Shown here: one piece after another, positions 18,028 to 27,700 of the stretch | Position numbering within the stretch: position 1 is the stretch's first letter | Layout: every line of letters begins with the position of its first letter | Position numbers and translations under genes: made by a program | Notes under the pieces: model-generated | Database searches by the model: none | What the model was told of the DNA's origin: nothing | Seen by the model: the letters and a program-made list of their open reading frames with translations, nothing else | DNA from: Alphaproteobacteria bacterium | GTDB lineage: Bacteria > Myxococcota_A > UBA796 > CAJQPC01 | NCBI GenBank assembly: GCA_020632795.1 | Contig: JACKEV010000019.1 | Span: 177,900 to 241,899, forward strand | DNA: 64,000 nt | Reading direction: 5' to 3'

Positions 18028-18752
18028 GCCGGCCTCCGGCCCAGGACCAGCACGCGGGGGTGCTCGAGCCGCAGCGGCGCCCCGCTCAGGTCGGCCATCA
18101 CCGCCACGTCCTCAAAGCCCACCTCGGCCATCATCTCCGCGATGCGGTGGGGCATGTACAGCCGGGTGGTGCCGTACCGGGTCCAGGAGTCCCCTTCCGG
18201 GGGGTGGAAGGTCCACCGCTGGGCGAACAGGCCGCGACGCAGGTCCAACTCGGAGTCCCGGACCACCCGCACCCCGCCGAGCACCTGCTCGAAGCGGGGC
18301 GTGGGCTGCCGCAGCAGGCTCGGCACGTTGTGGGTCTCCACTGCGTAGAGACCGCCGGGGCGCAGCGCCTCGAACGCGCGGGCCAGCAGGGCGCGGTTGC
18401 CGGCGTCGTCCGGGGCATAGCCGAAGCTGGTCCACCAGCACAGGGCCGCGTCCACCGGCGCATCCGGCACGAAGGCGGCGGCGTCTGCGGCGACGAAGCG
18501 GGCGGGCAGCCCCTCCGCACGCGCCTCCGCGCGCGCCACATACGCCGGGATGACGTCGACCCCGACCACCGCCACCCCCCGCCGGGCCAGCGGGATCGAG
18601 AGCCGCCCGACGCCGCAGCACTGGTCCAGCGCCCGGTCGCCCGGGGACAGCGCGAGCCGCGCCATCAGGCCGTCGATCATCGCCTCGTCCGGCGCCTGGG
18701 AGAGGGCGATATCGGCGTAGCGCAGGTCGAAGAAGTCATGGACCCAGCTCAC
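18024..18752 (-). CDS. Class I SAM-dependent methyltransferase
   Basis: The protein has 242 aa from GTG 18752. The longer frame upstream lies inside the amidotransferase gene and is rejected. SAM-binding motifs are clear: ALDQCCGVGRLSIPLARRG (motif I), VVGVDVIPAYVARAEA (motif II), PARFVAADAAAF and EALRPGGLYAVETHN. The start is a GTGA overlap with the amidotransferase stop and the end is a GTGA overlap with the dioxygenase start. Small-molecule N-, O- or C-methylation within the operon is the likely role; the substrate is unknown. Confidence 0.85.
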   Translation of the reverse strand: MSWVHDFFDLRYADIALSQAPDEAMIDGLMARLALSPGDRALDQCCGVGRLSIPLARRGVAVVGVDVIPAYVARAEARAEGLPARFVAADAAAFVPDAPVDAALCWWTSFGYAPDDAGNRALLARAFEALRPGGLYAVETHNVPSLLRQPTPRFEQVLGGVRVVRDSELDLRRGLFAQRWTFHPPEGDSWTRYGTTRLYMPHRIAEMMAEVGFEDVAVMADLSGAPLRLEHPRVLVLGRRPA

Positions 18753-20623
18753 CAGGGGGCCTCCACGCTGTAGCGTTTTTGTAGCATGCCCAGGCTCAGC
18801 GCCATCCACAGGGCCGGATCCCAGGCCACCCGGTCCGCGTGGGCGAGGTCGGGCCAGCGCCGCACCAGCGCCAGCAGGGCAACGCGGTCCAGGATCCCGG
18901 GCAGGGGGTCGGCCGCGAAGACCGCCTCGGCGCGCCGGAGCAGCGGCCCCCCCGGGCGCATCGGGGGCGCCATGAAGGGCTGCTTGGGCCGAGCACAGAT
19001 CGCCTCGGGCAGCCGCCCCCGCGCGGCCTCCCGCAGGGGCCACTTCTCCACGCCGTCCCGGATGAGCCAGCCCACCGGGGCGGCGGCCAGGGCCTCGAAC
19101 AAGCCGTGGTCGAGCAGGGGCAGGCGATCCTCCACGCCGTGGGCGGCCATCATCGGGTCCCCGACCACCTGGAGCACGTAGGCCGGCAGCCCCAGCTCCA
19201 GCCACAGGCGCTGGCTGCGCCGCACCGGGTCCGCAGGCAGGCGCCGGCCGGCGAAGGCGTCCACCACCGCGGCCGCCGCATCCCGCTGACGCCACCGCTG
19301 GCGGGCGTCGTCGGCGAGCAGAGTGGAGACGCGCCAGCCCAGGGTCGCCTTGGCCGCCAGGAAGCCGGGCACCGCGCCGAAGGCCCGCGCGAGGGCCTCG
19401 GTGGGCAGGGTGTCCCCTCGCGGCAGGTGGATCCCGGTGGTCACCTGCTCCCGGGCGGACAGCGCGGCCCGCTCGGCCTCAGCGCTGCGCTCGTAGCGAA
19501 AGTGGGCGTAGCCCAGGGCCAGCTCGTCGGCGCCCTCGCCGGTGAGCATGACCCGGTAGCCGGCGGCCCGCACCTGCCGGGCGAGCAGCCACTTCGCGGG
19601 GGCGTGGGCGTTGATGAGGGGCCCGGAGGTGTGCGCCACCGCCTCGGGCAGGGCCTCGACCAGCGCCTCCTCACCCACCGGGACGACGTGGTGGGCCAGG
19701 CCCAGGTGCCGGGCGACCGCCGCGGCGTGGTCCCGCTCGTCCCAGGGCGGGGTGTCGAAGGCGACAGTGAACGCGGGGAGAAGCGCGCCCCGGGCCGCCG
19801 CGCTCGCCGCGACGAGACTGCTGTCGAGCCCGCCGGAGAGCTGCACGGCCACGGGGACCTCCGCGCGCAGGCGCAGCCGCACCGCCTCGTCGACGAGGGC
19901 GCTGACGCGCCGCGCCAGAGCCTCGGGCGTCCGCGCGGTCGACGGCTCCGGGATCTCCGGCGTCCACCACCGCACGATCCGCTCCCCGTCGGCGTCTGCG
20001 ATGAGCGCGTGTCCGGGCGGCAGGCTGTGGACCCCCTGGAGGAGGGACTGGCCGGGCAGCAGGTACTGGAGGTGCAGCGCCTGGTGCAACGCGGCCTCAT
20101 CCCACCGCGCCCGCAGCCCGGCGCGCAGCAGGGCCTGGACCTCGGAGGCCAGCCACAGGGTCTGCCCCACCCGAGCCCACAAGAGCGGCCGCACCCCGAA
20201 GCGGTCCCGGGCAGCCAGCAGCCGCCTTTGCCGCGCATCCCAGAGCACCAGGGCGAACTCCCCACGCAGGTGTCGCAGAAAATCCACCCCGTGGGACTGA
20301 TACAGGTGCACCACCAGCTCGCTGTCGCTGCGGGTGGAGAAGCGACACCCCTCGGCCTCCAGCCGGCGGCGCAGGGCCTGCTCATCGTACAGCTCCCCGT
20401 TCACCACGGCGACGACCTGCCCGTCGGGGGACACCAGCGGCTGGGCGCCGCCGTCCACGTCCACGATGGCCAGGCGGCGGTGCCCGAGCCCCACCCGCCC
20501 GTCCACCGAGCGCCAGCGGCCCTCCCCGTCCGGGCCGCGGTGCGACAGGGTGTGCATCACCTGCGACAGCAGCCCATACGCCGGGGGCGCTCCCTGGGCG
20601 AGGTGCGCGACCAGCCCGCACAT
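18749..20623 (-). CDS. Asparagine synthetase (glutamine-hydrolysing) family protein
   Basis: The protein has 624 aa starting at MCGLVAHL, so Cys2 is the glutaminase nucleophile after Met removal; the in-frame extension upstream is therefore rejected. The N-terminal glutaminase has SHRGPDGEG, GHRRLAIVD and VNGELYDE. The C-terminal synthetase has the PP-loop VQLSGGLDSSLVAA and LTGEGADELALGY. Length is typical for AsnB-type enzymes (~600-650 aa). Such enzymes convert Asp to Asn, or amidate a carboxylate in natural-product pathways. It starts 5 bp after the MDR gene ends and its stop overlaps the methyltransferase start (GTGA), which favours a pathway role over housekeeping. The codons near its end (CTA CAA AAA) are atypical for this sequence. 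Confidence 0.88.
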   Translation of the reverse strand: MCGLVAHLAQGAPPAYGLLSQVMHTLSHRGPDGEGRWRSVDGRVGLGHRRLAIVDVDGGAQPLVSPDGQVVAVVNGELYDEQALRRRLEAEGCRFSTRSDSELVVHLYQSHGVDFLRHLRGEFALVLWDARQRRLLAARDRFGVRPLLWARVGQTLWLASEVQALLRAGLRARWDEAALHQALHLQYLLPGQSLLQGVHSLPPGHALIADADGERIVRWWTPEIPEPSTARTPEALARRVSALVDEAVRLRLRAEVPVAVQLSGGLDSSLVAASAAARGALLPAFTVAFDTPPWDERDHAAAVARHLGLAHHVVPVGEEALVEALPEAVAHTSGPLINAHAPAKWLLARQVRAAGYRVMLTGEGADELALGYAHFRYERSAEAERAALSAREQVTTGIHLPRGDTLPTEALARAFGAVPGFLAAKATLGWRVSTLLADDARQRWRQRDAAAAVVDAFAGRRLPADPVRRSQRLWLELGLPAYVLQVVGDPMMAAHGVEDRLPLLDHGLFEALAAAPVGWLIRDGVEKWPLREAARGRLPEAICARPKQPFMAPPMRPGGPLLRRAEAVFAADPLPGILDRVALLALVRRWPDLAHADRVAWDPALWMALSLGMLQKRYSVEAPW

Positions 20624-20628
20624 GCCCT

Positions 20629-21456
20629 TCAGCCCCAGGGGTCGAGGAAGTGCTTCCGGGGCGCGTCGGCGTCGAGCACCTCGGCCCACCGGGACAGCGG
20701 GGTGGGCGCGCCCAGCAGGTCATCCACCTGGACGCGCTCCTCGGCGAGCCACTGCGCCGCACGGCTGAAGCTGCCGTACCACACCCCGCGCAGCGTGAGA
20801 CGTTTTTGAGACACCTGCCCCCAGGGCAGCGGGCGAAGCCCGGCGGGGCGGCTCTTGAGGAGCAGGGTCGCGCCATCGGGCAGCGCCTCAACCAGCTCGA
20901 AGACGCTGTCGGGGTCGGCCTCGACCGCCGCGTCGATGGGGCCGGCGTCGCAGATCCGGAAGCCCTCGGCGGCCAGCACCCGCCGCGCCAGGGTGGCGAT
21001 GCGCCCGAGCCCGCCGACCCGCACCCGGGCCCCGGGGGGCAGCCCGCCCTCCAGCACGGCCAGCGCGGCGGCCATGGGCTCCACGAAGGCGGCGCGGGAA
21101 GGGGCGAGGGATGCGGAGACCGGCACGAGGCAGCTCGCGGGGAGGCAGAGGGCGCGGGCGAAGCCGCCGTCCCGGTCCACCCCGAGCTGCGCCCGGCCCA
21201 CCCAGGGGTTGACCGAGACCCGTCGGCCCAGCCAGTCGCGGTCCGCGCCCGGACCGAGGGCGTCCACGACCCCGCACAGCTCGTGCCCCAGGACCACCGG
21301 ATCGGCGTGGGGGAGCTGATCCCGCGCGACATACACGTCGGTGCGACAGACCCCGGCGAGCTGGACCGCAAGGCGCACCTCATGAGGGCCGGGCGTGGGG
21401 TTCGGGCGCTCTTGAAGACCCAGCGTGGGGCCGTCCTTGACCAGACCGACGTTCAT
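20629..21456 (-). CDS. Zinc-type MDR family dehydrogenase, short form
   Basis: The protein has 275 aa. The N-terminal catalytic domain is recognisable: VCRTDVYVARDQLPHADPVVLGHELCGVV (Cys and GHE zinc ligands), RVSVNPWVG, and FVEPMAAALAVLEG. The coenzyme-binding region is short (ARVRVGGLGRIATLARRVL). The four-Cys structural zinc lobe of classical alcohol dehydrogenases is missing, and the protein is ~65 residues shorter than usual (~340). It is the first gene of the minus-strand operon, with 5 bp to the amidotransferase and 26 bp to the divergent aminotransferase. An oxidoreductase step on the aldehyde or alcohol released by the reductase domain is plausible but inferred. Confidence 0.75.
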   Translation of the reverse strand: MNVGLVKDGPTLGLQERPNPTPGPHEVRLAVQLAGVCRTDVYVARDQLPHADPVVLGHELCGVVDALGPGADRDWLGRRVSVNPWVGRAQLGVDRDGGFARALCLPASCLVPVSASLAPSRAAFVEPMAAALAVLEGGLPPGARVRVGGLGRIATLARRVLAAEGFRICDAGPIDAAVEADPDSVFELVEALPDGATLLLKSRPAGLRPLPWGQVSQKRLTLRGVWYGSFSRAAQWLAEERVQVDDLLGAPTPLSRWAEVLDADAPRKHFLDPWG

Positions 21457-21482
21457 GGAGGGACATGCTATCAGGTTGAGCC

Positions 21483-22658
21483 ATGCCCATCGACCTCCAC
21501 CGCGCCCGCGCCGAGACCCCCGGCTGCGACCACGTCATCCACCTCAACAACGCAGGCGCCGCGCTGATGCCAGCCGCGGTGCTCCACGCGGTCACCGCCC
21601 ACCTCCACCGGGAGGCGCGGCTCGGCGGCTACGAGGCCGCCCGGGAGGCCGCCGACCAGCAGGCCGCCGCCTACACCTGCGCGGCCCGGGTGCTCGGCTG
21701 CGCGCCCGACGAGATCGCCTTCACCGACAGCGCCACGCGGGCGTTCGACACGGCGCTGTGGGCGCTGCCGCTGGGCGCGGGCGACCGGATCGCGGTGAGC
21801 CGGGTGTGCTACGGCAGCAACGCCCTGGCGCTGCTGGAGCTGAAGCGCCGGGTGGGGGTGCGGGTGGTGGTCCTGCCCTCCGTCCCCGACGGCGCAGTGG
21901 ACCTCGACGCCCTGGAGGCCGCCCTGCGCGAGGGCCTCGCGGCGGTGGCGCTGACCCACATCCCCACCAACAGCGGCCTGATCCAACCGGCGGCGGAGGT
22001 CGGGGCGCTGGCCCGGGCCCACGGCGTGCCGTACCTGCTGGACGCCTGCCAGAGCTTCGGGCAGCTCCAGCTCGACGTCGAGGCCCTGGGCTGCGACGTG
22101 CTGACCGCGACCTCTCGCAAGTACATGCGCGGCCCGCGCGGCCAGGGCGTTCTCTATGTGCGGCGCGCGCTGCTGGAGCGGCTGCACCCCCCCATGCCCG
22201 ACCTGGGCAGCGCGCGGTGGACCGACCCGGACACCTTCACCTGGGTGGACGGGGCGCGCCGGCTGGAGTGCTGGGAGCACAGCGTCGCCAGCCGGCTGGG
22301 CTTCGCCGCGGCGATGGAGGTGGCGCTGGGCTTCGGCCTGGACGCCATCGAGGCCCGGGTGCTCGAGCTGGGGGCGCAGGCCCGGGCGCGCCTGGCCGCG
22401 GTGGACGGGGTGACGGTTCAGGATCCAGGCCCGAGGCGCTGCGGGATCGTCACCTTCACCAAGCGGGGCGTGGCGCCAGCGCACCTCCAGGCCGCGCTCG
22501 CCGAGCGCCGCATCCACACCTCAGTGGCCGACGCGCCGGGGGCGCTGCTGGACATGCGCGCGCGGGGCCTCGACGCGGTGGTGCGCGCCTCGGTGCACTA
22601 CTACAACACCCTCGACGAGCTGGACCAGCTCGCCGAGGCGGTCGCGCAGATCCCCTGA
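21483..22658 (+). CDS. Class V PLP-dependent aminotransferase / lyase
   Basis: The protein has 391 aa from ATG 21483. The fold-type I, class V pattern is clear: HLNNAGAALMPAAV at the start, AFTDSATRAFDTALWALPL, VALTHIPTNSGLIQP, YLLDACQSFGQL (Asp binding the pyridine N) and TATSRKYMRGPRGQGVLYVRR with the PLP-binding Lys. This is the cysteine-desulfurase / kynureninase / isopenicillin-N-epimerase superfamily; C-S lyases such as EgtE also belong here, so the exact reaction is open. The gene is divergent from the biosynthetic operon across only 26 bp, so a shared promoter region and a joint pathway role are likely. Confidence 0.85.
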   Translation: MPIDLHRARAETPGCDHVIHLNNAGAALMPAAVLHAVTAHLHREARLGGYEAAREAADQQAAAYTCAARVLGCAPDEIAFTDSATRAFDTALWALPLGAGDRIAVSRVCYGSNALALLELKRRVGVRVVVLPSVPDGAVDLDALEAALREGLAAVALTHIPTNSGLIQPAAEVGALARAHGVPYLLDACQSFGQLQLDVEALGCDVLTATSRKYMRGPRGQGVLYVRRALLERLHPPMPDLGSARWTDPDTFTWVDGARRLECWEHSVASRLGFAAAMEVALGFGLDAIEARVLELGAQARARLAAVDGVTVQDPGPRRCGIVTFTKRGVAPAHLQAALAERRIHTSVADAPGALLDMRARGLDAVVRASVHYYNTLDELDQLAEAVAQIP

Positions 22659-22695
22659 GCGTCGGCGCTTCAGAGGAGCGCCCGTCCGGAATCCC

Positions 22696-23076
22696 CTACC
22701 GCTCCAGCTCCCGGACGAGGGCCTCGATCACCGCGATCACCTTCGACTGATCCGTCGAGGGCAGCGTGCGGATGCGCTCGTTGAGCGCCCCGAGGCCCGG
22801 GTCCGGGGATGCGGAGTCCTGGACGTCCACCAGGGTGGACACCGACACGCCCAGGCCTTCGCTCAGGCGCGCCATCGTCTCCAGGCTCGGGGAGCGGTGG
22901 GCGTTCTCATACCGGCTGATCTCACCCGGCTTGATGCCCCCGGCGCGCGCGCCGAGCTCCTTCTGGGTCAGCCCGCACTGCTCGCGCAGCACCCGCAGGC
23001 GTTGTCCGACCCGCAGCCGGATGGTCTCCTCCAGCGGGCGACGGGGTTCGGTTCCGTTCTCGGAAAGTCCAGCCAT
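22696..23076 (-). CDS. XRE-family HTH transcriptional regulator
   Basis: The protein has 126 aa. A Cro/C1-type helix-turn-helix lies at ~25-80: RLRVLREQCGLTQKELGARAG, then GEISRYENAHRSPSLETMARLSEGLGVSVSTLVD. The C-terminal ~45 residues form a short helical tail (KVIAVIEALVRELER) that probably dimerises. It sits 37 bp from the end of the aminotransferase gene on the opposite strand and could regulate the biosynthetic operon (proximity only). Upstream is a 67-bp gap to the alpha/beta hydrolase gene, transcribed in the same direction. Confidence 0.88.
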   Translation of the reverse strand: MAGLSENGTEPRRPLEETIRLRVGQRLRVLREQCGLTQKELGARAGGIKPGEISRYENAHRSPSLETMARLSEGLGVSVSTLVDVQDSASPDPGLGALNERIRTLPSTDQSKVIAVIEALVRELER

Positions 23077-23143
23077 CCTTGGCTCCGTGCTTGGCGAACA
23101 GCTTACATCGCGGGTAGCGGTTGGCGGAAGTCCAAGCGACGGA

Positions 23144-24091
23144 TCAAGGGCTGCAGTCCGCTGCGTTCTGGTCCAGGAATGTGCGGAGCCGGTCGCCGTA
23201 CTGGCCCAATCCCGCCTCAGGCACGCCCCCTCCGCTGATGCCGTGGGAGACCCCGGGGAGCACCCACAGCGCGGTGGCGCCCGGGGCGTTGTCCAACATC
23301 TGCGCGACGTCGTCCACCGGGAAGAGGGGGTCGACGGTGCCGATCATGGCCAGCACGGGGCCCTCGTAGCCCGCGATCTTCTCGATGTTCTCGAAGCGCC
23401 CGTCGGAGACGAAGCTGCCGGGCACGCCCAGGGTCGTGCTGCCCTCGACCAGGGCGGTCATGCTGGTGAAGGGGGCCTCCATGAGCAGCGCGCAGGGCTG
23501 ATGCACGATGGCCATCTCCACCCCCGGGATCGCCCCCAGGGAGTAGGCGTAGGGCACCCGCGCGCCCTCGGCGAAGTCCCCCGCGCGCTCGTACGCCAGC
23601 GCGGCGTCGTCGAGGAACTGCTGCGGGGTGGGCGTGCCCATCGGCTCGCTCTTCCCGTAGCCCCGGTAGTCCCAGACGAAGATCCCGTAGCCCAGCTCGT
23701 GGAGCATGCGGACGCGGGGCAGGTAGTGCTCGATGCCGGCGTAGTTGCCGTGGTTGTAGACGAGGGTGAGCGCGGCGGCCTCGGGGTCGTCGCCGTGGGC
23801 GGGGATGTACCAGGCGTCCAGGTCGGCGGCGCCGTCGGCCGTGGTGAAGCCGGCGTCGACGACCTCCGCAGGGTCGATGGGGCGCACCGCGTCCCCGGCC
23901 CCCAGGGTGCCGTCCATCCAGGGGTAGTCCCGATCCCAGGGCAGCGGCTGGTCGCAGGGCAGGCAGATCGCGTCCCACTCCCCCTTCTGCTCGCAGGTGG
24001 CCGGGCCGATGGTGGAGCAGTGGACGGGGTTGTGGATCATCGCGTCGATGTCCACGCAGCCCGCGGCCATCAGGATCGTGAACGCGATCAT
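23144..24091 (-). CDS. Alpha/beta hydrolase lipoprotein
   Basis: The protein has 315 aa. A short signal peptide ends in a lipobox (LMAAGC). The alpha/beta-hydrolase core can be followed: LTLVYNHGNYAGIEHY (HG oxyanion loop), GIFVWDYRGYGKSEPMG, then YAYSLGAIPGVEMAIV, where the nucleophile elbow is A-Y-S-L-G rather than GxSxG, GPVLAMIGTVDPLFPVDD (acid) and LPGVSHGISG (catalytic His). Five Cys near the N-terminus (GCVD, HCSTIG, TCEQ, ICLPCDQ) suggest disulphides in the periplasm. The start overlaps the stop of the gene behind it as ATGA. Substrate unknown. Confidence 0.8.
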   Translation of the reverse strand: MIAFTILMAAGCVDIDAMIHNPVHCSTIGPATCEQKGEWDAICLPCDQPLPWDRDYPWMDGTLGAGDAVRPIDPAEVVDAGFTTADGAADLDAWYIPAHGDDPEAAALTLVYNHGNYAGIEHYLPRVRMLHELGYGIFVWDYRGYGKSEPMGTPTPQQFLDDAALAYERAGDFAEGARVPYAYSLGAIPGVEMAIVHQPCALLMEAPFTSMTALVEGSTTLGVPGSFVSDGRFENIEKIAGYEGPVLAMIGTVDPLFPVDDVAQMLDNAPGATALWVLPGVSHGISGGGVPEAGLGQYGDRLRTFLDQNAADCSP

Positions 24092-24759
24092 CGCTCCTCC
24101 CGCGCGCGCGACGTCCAGCTCGCGCCCAGGGTGAGGCCCACCGCGCCCCGCCCCAGGGAGATCCAGGGCACGGCGGTGTTGACCGGGGCGGCGTTGGCGG
24201 CGAAGTAGCGCGACTCGACCTGCAGGCCGAAGCCCCCGGGGCGCCCGAAGTCGAGCGCCGCCCCGGCGAAGGGGGTCAGGGTCAGCCGGGGGTTGCGGAA
24301 GTCCAGGTACTCGGCGGCGCCCAGGTACAGGAGCTGCCCCTTGGGGGCCCAGCTCGCGGTCAGCTCGAGCTGGTCCATCGCCCAGAGGGCGCGGGACTCG
24401 GCGGCGTCGCTGCGGTCGAGGTGGTTGTCGTAGACGTAGAGCCGATCGGTGGCCGAGAGCGCCGGGCGGGCGCCCCTCTGGTCGAGCAGCAGGTGGGACG
24501 CCCCGACGTGGCCGCCGACCACGCCGAATGCGGCGGCGGTGAGGTTCAGCCCGTAGTTGAGGTCCGTGGGGCGCCCGGCCAGCGCCGGGAGGCCCGAGCG
24601 CCCCTCCAAGACCGCGTTGGGCAGGGGGATGGGGGCGCCGAGGTTCACCATCGGGCCGCCCACGGTGAGGCCCACCGCGTGCTGGCCCTGGGTCAGCGGC
24701 CGGGCGCCGTTCATGGTGCCGCAGGCCGCGAGGGTCAACAGGGGAAGCAGCGCGCGCAT
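24088..24759 (-). CDS. Outer-membrane-like lipoprotein of unknown function
   Basis: The protein has 223 aa with signal peptide and lipobox (LLTLAACGTMNG). The mature part is Gly-rich with alternating polar/hydrophobic segments (GLNLTAAAFGVVGGHVGAS, LTLTPFAGAALDFG, GFGLQVESRYFAAN, VGLTLGASW), which suggests a small beta-barrel or beta-sheet outer-membrane protein. Its stop overlaps the hydrolase start as ATGA, so both are made from one transcript. Gap to the upstream cytochrome gene end: 19 bp. No family recognised. Confidence 0.65.
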   Translation of the reverse strand: MRALLPLLTLAACGTMNGARPLTQGQHAVGLTVGGPMVNLGAPIPLPNAVLEGRSGLPALAGRPTDLNYGLNLTAAAFGVVGGHVGASHLLLDQRGARPALSATDRLYVYDNHLDRSDAAESRALWAMDQLELTASWAPKGQLLYLGAAEYLDFRNPRLTLTPFAGAALDFGRPGGFGLQVESRYFAANAAPVNTAVPWISLGRGAVGLTLGASWTSRAREER

Positions 24760-24778
24760 TCCAGGAGGATAGCCCAGG

Positions 24779-27700
24779 TCAGGGGGTGGCGGTGGCCTCC
24801 GCGACCAGGAGCCTCCAGTCGTCGATGTAGGGGCCGGCCAGGTCGCCGGCCCGGGTCTCGAAGTTGGTGGTCGCCTCGGTGTTGAGGTGCGCGGCGATGT
24901 AGTACAGTCGCCGCGAGTCCGTGCTGTGCGGCCCCTCCAGCCCGCCGTCGAAGCGCTGCTGGAGGAAGTAGGGCGGGGTGGCCTGGGCGTACAGCCGGGC
25001 GGTGACCCGCCCCACCTTCGCGCCCGCCGGCAGGGTGACCGTGTAGGTGGTGGTGTCGGCGCCGGTGAGCTGCGCGGCGGTGTAGTCCGGGTCGTCGCCG
25101 ACGCCGTGGGGCTTGATGAACTCCGCGTAGGGGCCGTCCTGGCGCCAGCCCTGCGGGCGCAGCCGGTTGTCCTTCACGTCCTCGTAGCGGTGGATGAAGC
25201 TGGTGGTGAACACGCCCGCGCTGTCCTGGTTCAGCTCCTCGTAGATCTGGACCTGGCTGCCGTCGGTGATGGTGGTGTGGTGGGGCTGCCAGGTGGCCTC
25301 GCCGTTGTGCTCCAGGAACTCGGTGGGCAGCGGCTCGTCCGTGGTGCCGTTCAGGATGATCCCCAGGTCATTTGTTCGGCCAGATGCCCACAATACCGAA
25401 CCATCTTCGCCCAGGACCACAAACTCGACGAACAACCTTCGGAAGCCGACCCCGCTGGGCAGGTTGTGCCCGCCGAGGTTCTGCACGGTCACGTCGACGC
25501 TCAAGGTGTCGCCCTCGCGCTTCAGCGCGCCCAGGCTAACCGTGGCGGTCTCGGTGCGGGCGAACTTGATGGCCTCGTCCTGGGCGTTCAGCAGGGCGGG
25601 CAGGGACCTGCTGTCCATCGCGGAGAGCTGGCGGTAGCCCAGCAGCAGGGGGAACTGCTGGAACATCGCGTTCACGAACAGGTTGAGCCCGTAGAGGGTG
25701 TGGCGGCGGTAGCCCTCGCGCTCGTCGAGGTCCAGCTCATCCTGCACGGAGTGCTCGCTCTCCGGGTAGGTGGCGTCCTGGACGTTGGCGATGCGGAAGT
25801 CGAGGGCCTCGGGCGTGCCGTCGGGGGCGACGAACTCGTGGCTCATGTGGCAGTCCTGGCAGGACCGTGCGGTCTCGGCGCTGCCCGAGGGGGAGTCGGC
25901 GTCGAAGATGCTGTTCTTCCACTCCAGGTAGGTGGCCTGCTCGTAGCTGTAGCTGCCCTCGGGGTGCTGCTCGGACTGCGGACGCAGGTTCCCCTGGTTG
26001 TCGAAGACCGGCAGCAGGATGGCGTGGCAGCTCCCGCACATCTCGGAGCGGGTGAGGGCCTCGCTGTAGACCGGCTTGATGGCCAGGGCCTGCTCCATCG
26101 GGTGGGTCTTGACCTCCTCGAAGGGGCCGAACAGCTCGTCGGCGGGGCCGAGGTGGAAGTTGCCGGTGAAGGTGGACGCCTCGCCCAGGCCCTCCTCGGC
26201 GACGTGGTGGCAGACCGCGCAGGAGATGCCGTCGCGGGCGAGGCCGGCGTAGCGGGCGTTGTCGGGGTCCTCGCCGGGCCAGGCGGCGACCTTGTCGCGG
26301 GTGAACAGAGCGCCGCCGAAGGTCTGCTCCATCAGGTTGGCCGGGTCGGCGGGCAGCACGCCCGCGCAGGCGTCGATGGAGGGGGTGTCCCGGGTGTCGA
26401 GCAGGTGCTGGCGCTGCCCCATTACGCCGTGGCAGTGCAGGCAGAGGTTCTGCACACAGTCGACCTTGTCCTTGAGCCCCGGCTCCTTGAGGGCGCGGTT
26501 GCGCTCGCTCTCGAGCTGGGCGAAGAAGATGGGGTCGCGGCCGGCGAGGCCCATCGGGGAGGCGCTCCACTCCTGATAGGGGGTCAGGGACAGCCGCACG
26601 GGGGTGTCGTCCTTGCCCTCGACGTTGATGGTCATGTTGTAGGCGGGGGTGGAGTCGTGGCAGCCGATGCACTGGTCGGAGGTGAGGAAGGGCTGGGCCT
26701 CGCCGGCGGCGGCGACGGTGTGGTCCCAGGTCTGTGCGGGGAAGCGGTCGGCCCAGACGTCGGCCATCCGGGTGCCGGCGAACTGGGGGAAGGTCTCCTC
26801 GAAGCCGGCCTGGGGCTGGCCGTCGGGCAGGGCCTGGGGGAAGCAGCCCAGCGCGGGGGTGTTGCCGCTGGCGGGGTGGGCGCACAGCGGGCTCTCCTCC
26901 TCCTCGATGTGCTCGTCGGTGTTGACCGGGGGGTTGGGGCCCTTGGCGATGACGCTGTAGCCGGCCTCCTGGCCCAGCAGGTTGGCGAAGGCGGAGAAGG
27001 TCAGCTCCGTCTCGGCGGAGGCGTGGCACCGCACACAGTAGTTGCCGAAGCCCTCGTCCAGGTAGGCGACGTCGTGGTTGTTGTTGAAGGTGGGGAGCCA
27101 GCCCACGCCGCGCTCGTCGACGAGCTGGGCCCAGGCGGCGTTGCCCGGCTCGGGGAAGGGCCGGGTGATGAAGCCGCTCTTGTCCAGGATGGGGAGGTTG
27201 TACTGTACATCATCCCCGGTGGGCTGCTCGCCCAGGTAGCCCCAGAACCACCCGTCGGCGGAGTTGTCCTGGCCCTTGATCATGTAGGCCCAGGAGATCC
27301 CGTCGGTGTAGTCGGCGTCCACCCAGAGGGTGCTCATCGTGCCCTCGCGCACCCGCAGGTCGCCGACGACGGGGCTGTGCATCTCCTTGAGGATGGCCGC
27401 GCCGGGGGGCAGGGTGGCGGCGTTCAGGTCCTGGCCGGCCTGGCGGGTCCTGCACATCCACTGGATGACCTCGGGGGAGTACCACACCCGGACCCAGGCG
27501 TGGGTGCCCTTGTAGGCGCCGTTGTTCTGTGCGGGATCGTCGCCGGTCTCGTCGGGGCAGCCCACGTAGGGGCCGGCGAGGCGCCAGTTGGGGTCGTGCA
27601 TCCAGCCGAGGCCGGGTTGGCCCTCGGCGTCTGTGCTGCGGTACTTGTAGTTCCACAGGAAGTCGTGCACGGTGTCGCCGTAGGCGTTGCGGGTGGTGAG

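Noticed and set aside
20629..21456. Short MDR dehydrogenase as a truncated pseudogene
   Set aside because: The frame is intact, start and stop fit the operon spacing (5 bp to the next gene), and the catalytic zinc ligands are present. Loss of the structural zinc lobe is known in parts of the family.
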